In this document: positions 7,488 through 14,077 of the stretch, piece after piece
Position numbering within the stretch: position 1 is the stretch's first letter
How the letters are laid out: each line of letters opens with the position of its first letter
Assembly (NCBI GenBank): GCA_949293555.1
Contig: CASFDV010000003.1
Location: 257,614-321,613, forward strand
Reading direction: 5' to 3'
DNA: 64,000 bases
DNA from: an uncultured Bacillota bacterium
Lineage (GTDB): Bacteria; Bacillota_I; Bacilli_A; RFN20; CAG-826
Position numbers and translations under genes: made by a program
Notes under the pieces: model-generated
Told to the model about the DNA's origin: nothing
Seen by the model: only the letters and a program-made list of their open reading frames with translations
Databases searched by the model: none

Positions 7488-10345
7488 TACTGGAAGGCCT
7501 CCTCGTTCTGGACCGATCCAAGGCGGCTGTAGGCTACGAGCGAGAAGAAGCCGCAGAGGATGAAGATGATGATGCCCAGGGCCGAGCCGAGGGCGAAGTT
7601 CTGCTGGGTCGAGTCGGTCGCCAGGGTGTAGAGCCAGGTGATGAGGAGCGAGGTCTCGCCCGCTCCTGTGACGAGGAGCGGGTTCGTCCCCTTCGGCTCG
7701 CCGTTGGTGAGGAAGAAGATGACGTTGAAGTTGTTGATGTTGCCGACGAAGGTCGTGATGAGCGAGGGGCCGGTGACGAAGAAGATGTAGGGGAGGGTGA
7801 TCGAGGCGAGCTGGCGGAAGGGGCCGGCCCCGTCGATCTGGCTCGACTCATAGAGATCGCTCGGGATGTTCATGAGGATGCCCGAGGTCGAGAGGACGGT
7901 GAAGGGGATGCCGATCCAGATGTTCACGAGGATGACCGTGAGCTTCGGGATGATGGCCCAGTTGTCGCCCGAGCCCTGGCCCCGGACGAAGGGGATGCCG
8001 CCCGTCGACCAGACGCCGTTGCCGCCCATCGATCCCCAGCCCATCGACTGCGAGAGCCCGACGAACCAGTCCTGCTTGATGAGCCAGGAGTTGATGAGGC
8101 CGCCCTGGTCAGCCGGCTGGAGCATCTTGTTCATGACCATGAGCGAGATGAATCCCGGGACGGCGACGGTGATGATGAGGATCGTGCGCCAAACCCGCGG
8201 GAACTTCAGCCCCTTCCGGTTGATGAGGAGGGCGACGATGATGCCGAGGATGTAGCAGCTGAAGGTCGCGCAGATGGCCCAGACGATCGTCCACCCGAGC
8301 AGGCGGAGGAACGTGTAGCCGTAGCTCATCGTCGTGGTCTCAGAGGATGACGCGCCGAAGATGTCCGAGAGCTGCTCCCACGCGCTCGCCTCCCACTGGA
8401 AGACGTCGAGGTGCTGGAGGTTCCAGTTCGTGAACCCGACGAAGAGCGAGCATAGGAGCGGGATGATCGTCACGATGAGGCAGCCCAGGACCGGGAGCGA
8501 CATGACGGTGACGGCGAACTTCTCGTCCGCGAACTGCTTGATGCGGCGGAGCGAGGTGACGGGCTGGCCGTGGAAGCCCATGACGCGGAGGGACTTCAGC
8601 CTCCGCTCGTAGCGCCGGGCGAAGCGCTCGAGGAGCTCCCGGTTGTCCTTCCCTTCGCGCGAGGCGAGGTCCGAGGCCTGGTAGAGGTCGTAGAGGGCGA
8701 GCCCGTCCTCCGGGAGGACCCCCTGCGCCTCGGCGGCCTTCAGGAAGTTCTCCTTCCCGAGGGCGAGGTTCGCCTCGAGGACGCTCGGGTCGCGGGCGAG
8801 CTCGACGGTCCTCTCCGCGGAGCGGATGGGGGCGTCGTGGTAGCGCTCCACGAACTCGTCCATGTATTCCTGGTGGTGGAGCGAGATCTCCTTGAAGCGG
8901 AGGATGCAGGCGTTCCGGAGCTCCTCGCCCCGGAGGCCCTCCTTCCTCTTCTGGTCGATGACCTGGATCGCCGCCTTCGTGATCCTCCGCCCGAGGGGGA
9001 AGGTGATCTCGAAGGTGCCGATGACCGCGGAGACGCGCTTCTTGACGGTGAGCTTCGCCTCGTCCGGGAGCGTGGCCTCGCCGTTCTTCTCGGAAAGGAT
9101 GTCGCGCCCGAAGATCGAGTCGAAGAGGGACTCCCCCGCCCCGAAGACGGCGACGAGGGCCTTCTCGTCGCGGATGGTCGCGAGGTAGTCGTTGTACTTG
9201 TCGTACTTATGGGAGAAGCGGATGAGGGCGAGCCTCTCCTCCTTCAGGAGGACGTAGCGCCCGTACTTGTCCTTGGGCTTCTGGAGATACCAGTAGCAGT
9301 AGCGCTCGAGCGCCCCGAACCAGAAGAGGTGCTCGAGGACGTACTTCCGGCAAGGGTCGTAGACGGTGAGGTACCAGGATTCCTTGATCTTGCGGAAGAA
9401 GCCGGCCGTCTTCTCCCAAAGAAGCAGGAAGAAGGCGCGGGTTTTGCTGAGGAAATCGCCTTCGGAACGGAAGATGTTCCCGATGGAGGAGGAGCCGTCC
9501 TCCCCGATCGCGAGGCTCCTGGGGTCGGCGGCCCTTCCCCACTTGACGCGGGAGGCCACCCTCGCCGAGAGGCGGTCGAAGGCGTACTCCTTCCGGAGGA
9601 CGCGGTTCACTCCCCCGGAGGTCATGCGCGAGAAGTCGACGACCTCGCCGGCCTTGTTCGTCCCGTGGTACGCCTCGGGGTGGCCGATCACGTGGATGGA
9701 CTCGATCCGGGCGCGCTTGTACTTGTCCGCGACCGTGATCATGTAGGAGTCGTAGGCGCCCTTGATGCTCAGATAGTAGCAGACGAGGAAGCCGACGACG
9801 ATCACCCAGGCATAGAAGCCGAAGATGAGGTCGATCCTCGAGTTCAGCTGGCCCTCGTTCCCGAGGTTGATGAACTGGATCATCGCGCCCACGCCCATCC
9901 CGACGTCCCCTCCAACGGGGATGAACATGTAGAAGAGGAAGGCGAGCTCGACGACGAGGAACACCGCGCCGTCCAGCCACTGCTTCCGCTTCAGCTGGCT
10001 CGCGCCCATGACGAGGAAGCTCAGCTTCCCCGCCCAGTCCATGTCGTTGAACATCTGGACGGCCTTCCGCCCGAGCATGTAGATGCCGGGGATGATCATG
10101 AGGATCGCGCCCAGCACGTACTTGACGACGAGCAGCAGGTACTTCAAGGCGTCATAGACGATGCCGCCGATGAAAAGCGCGACCTTCAGGAGGAAGCGGA
10201 GCACCGCGATCCCCGCGGTTCTCCACCACGGATCGGGCGTGAACTCCGTCTCCTTGAGGGCGTTCAGCTCGGACAGGTCAAGGGCCTTCTCGCCATCCTC
10301 CTCAGCCGGGGCGGCGAGAACGTCCTTCTTTGTCTCTTCGCTCAT
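7487..10345 (-). CDS. malF: Maltodextrin permease MalF with ~400-residue cytoplasmic insertion
   Basis: 952 aa, about twice the usual Firmicute MalF (430-450 aa). Residues about 43-92 hold two extra hydrophobic segments. Residues about 105-200 match the usual Firmicute MalF N-terminus (KLSFLVMGASQL, then two membrane segments). Residues about 205-620 form a long, mostly helical, charged, cytoplasmic-looking insert that I cannot assign. The permease core follows (about 625-952), with the docking loop near SSQIDGAGPFRQLASITLPY. The frame is continuous and the insert shows no stop or frameshift. Start MSEETKK has a clear SD (AGGAG). A strong hairpin separates it from malE. Confidence 0.9.
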   Translation of the reverse strand: MSEETKKDVLAAPAEEDGEKALDLSELNALKETEFTPDPWWRTAGIAVLRFLLKVALFIGGIVYDALKYLLLVVKYVLGAILMIIPGIYMLGRKAVQMFNDMDWAGKLSFLVMGASQLKRKQWLDGAVFLVVELAFLFYMFIPVGGDVGMGVGAMIQFINLGNEGQLNSRIDLIFGFYAWVIVVGFLVCYYLSIKGAYDSYMITVADKYKRARIESIHVIGHPEAYHGTNKAGEVVDFSRMTSGGVNRVLRKEYAFDRLSARVASRVKWGRAADPRSLAIGEDGSSSIGNIFRSEGDFLSKTRAFFLLLWEKTAGFFRKIKESWYLTVYDPCRKYVLEHLFWFGALERYCYWYLQKPKDKYGRYVLLKEERLALIRFSHKYDKYNDYLATIRDEKALVAVFGAGESLFDSIFGRDILSEKNGEATLPDEAKLTVKKRVSAVIGTFEITFPLGRRITKAAIQVIDQKRKEGLRGEELRNACILRFKEISLHHQEYMDEFVERYHDAPIRSAERTVELARDPSVLEANLALGKENFLKAAEAQGVLPEDGLALYDLYQASDLASREGKDNRELLERFARRYERRLKSLRVMGFHGQPVTSLRRIKQFADEKFAVTVMSLPVLGCLIVTIIPLLCSLFVGFTNWNLQHLDVFQWEASAWEQLSDIFGASSSETTTMSYGYTFLRLLGWTIVWAICATFSCYILGIIVALLINRKGLKFPRVWRTILIITVAVPGFISLMVMNKMLQPADQGGLINSWLIKQDWFVGLSQSMGWGSMGGNGVWSTGGIPFVRGQGSGDNWAIIPKLTVILVNIWIGIPFTVLSTSGILMNIPSDLYESSQIDGAGPFRQLASITLPYIFFVTGPSLITTFVGNINNFNVIFFLTNGEPKGTNPLLVTGAGETSLLITWLYTLATDSTQQNFALGSALGIIIFILCGFFSLVAYSRLGSVQNEEAFQ

Positions 10346-10370
10346 AAGGGTTCTCCTTTATCGAGAAGAA

Positions 10371-10398
10371 GCCCCGGGCGGGGATGTCCGCCCGGGGC
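10371..10398 (-). other. Intercistronic hairpin between malE and malF
   Basis: GCCCCGGGCGG pairs with CCGCCCGGGGC around a 6-base loop, followed by CTTCTTCTC rather than a true T-run. The position and weak tail suggest partial termination or 3'-end protection that would keep MalE more abundant than MalF/MalG. Confidence 0.65.
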
Positions 10399-10414
10399 AA
10401 GAAGGTGAGGGATG

Positions 10415-11785
10415 CTATTCCTGCGGAAGAGTGGAGTAGTCGTACCAGCCGTCGCTGCCGCAGAGGGTCTGGAGCTTGGCCTTGCAGTCCTCGATCGAGG
10501 CGAAGGCGTCCCCGGTGGCGTTCAGGATCCCGCTGCAGAGCTGGTTGCTGATCGGAGTCCAGAAGGTCGGCGCGACGTTCGCGCCCTGGGCGACGTAGGC
10601 GCCGGACTCGATGGTCTTGTTGATGGCGGCCATGTGCGGGAGGGCGGCGAGCTCCTCGGCGTACTCCTTCTGCACGTTGAGGTTGGTGACGCCCTGCTGG
10701 AGCTCGGTCACGCGGAGAGCCTGGTTCTCCTCGCTCGCGGCGAAGAGGGCGAAGGCCTTGGCGGCCGCGACCTTCTTCTCAGAGACGTTGCTCTTGACGG
10801 CCATGCCCTTGTAGCCGACGAAGGGCTTCAGCTGGTGAGTCCTGGACCCATCCTCGCTGGAGAAGGTCGGGAGGGTGGTGCACTTGACCTCGGGACGGCT
10901 GTCCTCGGTGATCTTGGCGAGCTCCTTCTGGGTCTCGTTCCAGAAGTTGTAGATGACGTAGGCGGCGGTCGGCTTCTCGCTCTGCGGATCGAGCCCGGCG
11001 AGGATGCCGGCGGTGTCGGCCTGGTCAGAGGCGACCATGTTGCTGGTGTACTTCTTGTAGAGGCTCACGAAGTCGTAGAGCGCCTCGGCGACCTTCTCGT
11101 TGCTCGCGAAGTCGGCGACCTGGACGGTCTCGTCGTTCACGACGCGAATCTCCATCTTGCCCTCGGAGAAGAGGACGGAGGGAAGGACCCAGCTGTTCCC
11201 GATCTGGAAGTAGACGGTCGCGTTCGCCTCGGCGGCGGCCTCGAGGATGGTGTTCATCGACTTGGCCTGCTCGTCGGAGACGATGTTGGTGTTGTAGTAG
11301 AGCATGTAGCTGTTGTCGTTCCGGTAGGGGACGGCGAGGAGGTCGTCGTCGACCATGAACGCGTCGACCGCGCCCTGGCCCTCGGAGGCGACGAGGTCGG
11401 CCTTCTCGTCGTTGAAGTCGAGGAGGTAGCCGGCGTCGTTCATCGAACGGGCGTTGTCATCGGCCATGCAGAAGACGTCGGCGGCGCTGGCGATGTCCTT
11501 GCCGGCGTTGGTCCAGATGTCGCCCTCGCCCATCTGCGCGAGGACCTGGACGTCGAGGGTGCCGGTGACGTTCCCTGCCTCGTCCTTGAGCTCGAGGACG
11601 TCCTTGTGCGCCTCCTTGAAGGCGGGGATCACGGTGTCCTCGAAGTAGCTGATGTCGCTCTCCGGCGCCCAGAGGGTGACGACGTTCTCGTAGGGATCGC
11701 TGCAGCTGGTGAGCGCCACGCCCCCTACGCCGGCCACCATCGCGAGTCCGGCGACCGCGATCAGGCCCTTTTTGAGATTAATCAT
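10415..11785 (-). CDS. malE: Maltodextrin-binding lipoprotein MalE
   Basis: 456 aa extracellular solute-binding protein family 1. The signal peptide ends at lipobox LTSC (Cys about residue 28). The body has the alternating Asp/Ala-rich segments of sugar-binding proteins (for example DIWTNAGKDIASAADVF and VGYKGMAVKSNVSEKK). It delivers maltodextrins to MalFG. It is the first gene of malEFG, has an SD (AAGGAG) before ATG and a leader of roughly 85 nt. Substrate is inferred from the neighbouring amylase, pullulanase and GH13 genes. Confidence 0.9.
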   Translation of the reverse strand: MINLKKGLIAVAGLAMVAGVGGVALTSCSDPYENVVTLWAPESDISYFEDTVIPAFKEAHKDVLELKDEAGNVTGTLDVQVLAQMGEGDIWTNAGKDIASAADVFCMADDNARSMNDAGYLLDFNDEKADLVASEGQGAVDAFMVDDDLLAVPYRNDNSYMLYYNTNIVSDEQAKSMNTILEAAAEANATVYFQIGNSWVLPSVLFSEGKMEIRVVNDETVQVADFASNEKVAEALYDFVSLYKKYTSNMVASDQADTAGILAGLDPQSEKPTAAYVIYNFWNETQKELAKITEDSRPEVKCTTLPTFSSEDGSRTHQLKPFVGYKGMAVKSNVSEKKVAAAKAFALFAASEENQALRVTELQQGVTNLNVQKEYAEELAALPHMAAINKTIESGAYVAQGANVAPTFWTPISNQLCSGILNATGDAFASIEDCKAKLQTLCGSDGWYDYSTLPQE

Positions 11786-11877
11786 TTAAATCTACGCTCC
11801 TTTCCAAATCACTAGGGCGCTCTCGCAATGGACATGCCGAGGACGCCCGACGCGATTTAACTGATTAACATGAGCGA

Positions 11878-11913
11878 AATATAGCATCTCCCGAGAAGCC
11901 GGCAAGCGCTTTC
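11878..11913 (-). promoter_or_regulatory. malE promoter with LacI-type operator
   Basis: Minus strand: -35 TTGCCG (11900-11905), 16-bp spacer, -10 TATATT (11878-11883). The palindrome GAAAGCGCTTGC (11902-11913) covers the -35, which fits direct repression. One base differs from the perfect GAAAGCGCTTTC. Confidence 0.7.
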
Positions 11914-11922
11914 TGCAACCCC

Positions 11923-11939
11923 TTACATAGGAAATGTAA
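11923..11939. promoter_or_regulatory. Inverted repeat TTACAT-N5-ATGTAA upstream of malE
   Basis: A perfect 6-5-6 dyad about 20 bp upstream of the malE -35. A second small dyad (CCCC-T6-GGGG, 11940-11953) adjoins it. This could be a second regulator's site. The rest of the gap up to the rpmA terminator (11954-12112) is A/G-rich with no gene that I can see. Confidence 0.4.
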
Positions 11940-12112
11940 CCCCTTTTTTGGGGCAAGGGATGCTCTTTTGGTGAAAAAGAGGCGCATTCGCGCGGAAAAG
12001 GGGGACCTGCAAAAAGGGAAGGCGGCGAAAAAACTTTTTGGGAAAATCTGAAGTTTTCCCTTGAAGTCGCCCCGATGAAGGGTATCGCGCGGACGCCGCG
12101 CGCCTATATATG

Positions 12113-12138
12113 AAGAAAAGGGGAGGCGCCGCCTCCCC
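12113..12138 (-). terminator. Terminator after rpmA
   Basis: 8-bp stem GGGGAGGC/GCCTCCCC with a 3-base loop followed on the minus strand by TTTTCTTC. It ends the rplU-prp-rpmA operon. Confidence 0.85.
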
Positions 12139-12154
12139 TCTCCAGGGCTCGTCC

Positions 12155-12439
12155 CTACTCGGCGTAGACGCTGACGCGCTTGCCGTTCTTGCCGACCCGC
12201 TCGAAGCGGACGATCCCGTCCACGAGCGCGAAGATCGAGTCGTCCCCGCCGCGCTTGGCGTTGACGCCCGGCTTGATCCTCGTCCCGCGCTGGCGGTAGA
12301 GGATGCTCCCGGCGGTGACCTTCTGCCCGTCCCCCACCTTGGCGCCGAGGCGCCTTCCGGCGGAGTCGCGGCCGTTCCTGGTCGAGCTGACGCCCTTCTT
12401 CGAGGCGAAGAGCTGGAGGTCGACGACGTACTTTCTCAT
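12155..12439 (-). CDS. rpmA: Ribosomal protein bL27
   Basis: 94 aa. The start [16 protein letters not shown] is chosen because it overlaps the prp stop (ATGA) and gives the short Firmicute-type N-terminal extension. That extension carries the LQLFA-SKKG cleavage context removed by the Prp protease in Bacillota. The mature protein begins at the Ser/Lys-rich end that reaches the peptidyl-transferase centre. [17 protein letters not shown] and [10 protein letters not shown] are classic L27 blocks. Confidence 0.97.
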   Translation of the reverse strand: MRKYVVDLQLFASKKGVSSTRNGRDSAGRRLGAKVGDGQKVTAGSILYRQRGTRIKPGVNAKRGGDDSIFALVDGIVRFERVGKNGKRVSVYAE

Positions 12440-12747
12440 GGCATCTCCTTCCTCACGAGGACCAGATGGGAGGGCGAGGCCTCCATGATCCCCCTGATTT
12501 CCTCCGTCACGCACTGCATGACGGCCTCGTCGTGCTCGTTCAGGAGGCCTTCGGGGGCCTCCAGGAGCACGCGGCCCGGACTCACGAGCGTCCGGTAGCT
12601 CCCCTCCAGGGCGTTGAAGGCGCCCGGGAGGATGCCGCTCAGCGCGGCGCAGACGAGGTCATGCCCCTTCGGGCCCGACCCCGCGTGGCCCTTCGCCTCG
12701 AGGCGGACGAGCCGCCCCGCGCGGTATAGGGCCTCGACGCGGATCAT
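12436..12747 (-). CDS. prp: Ribosomal-processing cysteine protease Prp
   Basis: 103 aa, the usual size. The catalytic motif [18 protein letters not shown] (about 21-38) carries His22 and Cys34, the Prp dyad. It trims the N-terminal extension of bL27, encoded immediately downstream. It overlaps rplU by 4 bases and rpmA by 4 bases, so all three are tightly coupled. Confidence 0.95.
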   Translation of the reverse strand: MIRVEALYRAGRLVRLEAKGHAGSGPKGHDLVCAALSGILPGAFNALEGSYRTLVSPGRVLLEAPEGLLNEHDEAVMQCVTEEIRGIMEASPSHLVLVRKEMP

Positions 12748-13058
12748 CCCGCGATCGACTCGCAGACGAGGCAGGTGTAGGGCTGGCGGTGGCCCTGCTT
12801 CTTGCGCTCGTTGGCCTTGGCCTTGTACTTGTAGATCACGACCTTCTTCCCGAGCCCCTGCTTCTCCAGGCGGAAGGTGACCTTGGCCCCTTCCACGTAG
12901 GGGGAGCCGACGGCGACCTTGTCCCCGCCGAGGAGGACGACCTTCTCCAGGACGACCTCGTCCCCGGGGTTGCCGGGGATGCGCTCGACGTAGATCCTCT
13001 CGCCCGGGGCGACGAGGACCTGCTTCCCGCCCGTCTCGACGACGGCGTACTTGCTCAT
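12744..13058 (-). CDS. rplU: Ribosomal protein bL21
   Basis: 104 aa. Starts MSKYAVVETGGKQ and ends in the conserved block KRKKQGHRQPYT-like (here NERKKQGHRQPYTCLVCESI). First gene of rplU-prp-rpmA; SD AGGAAGTGG precedes the ATG. Confidence 0.97.
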   Translation of the reverse strand: MSKYAVVETGGKQVLVAPGERIYVERIPGNPGDEVVLEKVVLLGGDKVAVGSPYVEGAKVTFRLEKQGLGKKVVIYKYKAKANERKKQGHRQPYTCLVCESIAG

Positions 13059-13161
13059 GCTTCCACTTCCTTTCTCCTATACTCGCTCGCTACGGCCTCC
13101 CGAGGGAGATGTCCCCGCGATGCGGTTGCGGCCCTAGGAAGGCGACAACGCGCGAATTCTA
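13059..13161 (-). promoter_or_regulatory. rplU promoter and ~95-nt leader (candidate L21 leader)
   Basis: A -10 TAGAAT (13156-13161, minus strand) is followed by a leader containing the hairpin CTCCC-TC-GGGAG and flanking GC-rich helices before the SD. Bacillota often have an autoregulatory L21 leader here. I see the leader and hairpin but not enough to confirm the family; the -35 is poor. Confidence 0.4.
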
Positions 13162-13189
13162 CCAGCCCCGGCGAGGAATGGAAGGGGGG

Positions 13190-13849
13190 TCAGGAAGGAA
13201 TGAGGCCGGCCTCCTTGAGGCTATAGGGCCCTTCCTTCCCGTAGACGATGTGGTCGAGGAGGCGGAGCCCGAGCCTCTTCCCCTCCTCGAGGAGGAGAAG
13301 GGTCGCCCGCACGTCCTCCTCGCTTGGGAGGGACGCCCCTTCCGGGTGCGAGTGGCAGAGCACGTAGCCCCGCCCCCCGAGGCGGAGGACGCTCCGGAAG
13401 CATTCGCCCGGCTCGAAGAGGAGCCCGCGGTAGCCCCCTTCGGCGAGGAACTCGTGCCCGCGGTACTCCCCGCGGGGCGAGTAGGCGATGAGGAGGAGCC
13501 GTTCCCTCCTCTCCTCCCCGAGGAGGAGGGCGCCCCTCCTCTTCGGGTCCTCCTCTTCCCCAAGGAAGGGGAGCCTCCGCGCGATCTCGAAGGCGGCGAG
13601 GATCGAGAGCGCCTTCCCCGCGCCCACGTCCTTTTCCGAAAGGAGGGCGAGGGGCGCGACCCCCATGAGCCCGCGGAGCCCGCCGTGGCGTGCGAGGATC
13701 TGGCGGCTGAGGGCGAGGACGTCCCTCCCCTTCCCCCCGTGCCCGAGGAGAAGGGCGAGGAGCTCCGCCTCCTGGAGGGAGGAAAGCCCTTCCCGGAGCG
13801 CCTTCTCGCGGGGACGCTCCTCCTTCGGCAGGAGAAAGGGCGGGCTCAC
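13190..13849 (-). CDS. radC: RadC family (JAMM/MPN+) protein
   Basis: 219 aa. An N-terminal UPF0758 helical domain (LSSLQEAELLALLLGHGGKGRDV) is followed by an MPN+ domain with metal motif HSHPEGASLPSEED (about 169-182). Biochemical role in the family is unsettled despite the DNA-repair name. Its ATG overlaps the stop of the small membrane protein upstream. In Bacillus radC also lies between valS and rplU, with shape genes between that are absent here. Confidence 0.9.
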   Translation of the reverse strand: MSPPFLLPKEERPREKALREGLSSLQEAELLALLLGHGGKGRDVLALSRQILARHGGLRGLMGVAPLALLSEKDVGAGKALSILAAFEIARRLPFLGEEEDPKRRGALLLGEERRERLLLIAYSPRGEYRGHEFLAEGGYRGLLFEPGECFRSVLRLGGRGYVLCHSHPEGASLPSEEDVRATLLLLEEGKRLGLRLLDHIVYGKEGPYSLKEAGLIPS

Positions 13850-14028
13850 TCCCAGGTGAAGGCCCAGCCGCCCGGGAGCTTGACGTTCCCTTCCTGGCTG
13901 CGGAAGAGGCGGAAGACGACGACAGTGACGATGGCGACGGCGAGGACCGCGAGGACCGCGGTCAGGGTGAGGGCCTCCCCGGGAGCGAGACGCTCGCGCT
14001 CGGGGAGGGTGAGGATCCTTCCTTCCAT
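13846..14028 (-). CDS. Small single-pass membrane protein, unknown
   Basis: 60 aa with one strong membrane segment (about 20-40, TLTAVLAVLAVAIVTVVVFRLF) and short hydrophilic ends. An SD (AAAGGAGG) precedes the ATG. It sits between valS and radC and overlaps radC by 4 bases, so it is a real coupled gene. No family recognised. Confidence 0.65.
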   Translation of the reverse strand: MEGRILTLPERERLAPGEALTLTAVLAVLAVAIVTVVVFRLFRSQEGNVKLPGGWAFTWE

Positions 14029-14077
14029 AGGCGCCTCCTTTCGCCCTTCTTATAGGGTCCTGGGAGGCGCCTTTGCC

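Noticed and set aside
8570-10408. 612-codon plus-strand ORF opposite malF
   Set aside because: Opposite an intact 952-aa frame with conserved permease motifs; composition is that of a shadow. It does not argue for malF being two genes.
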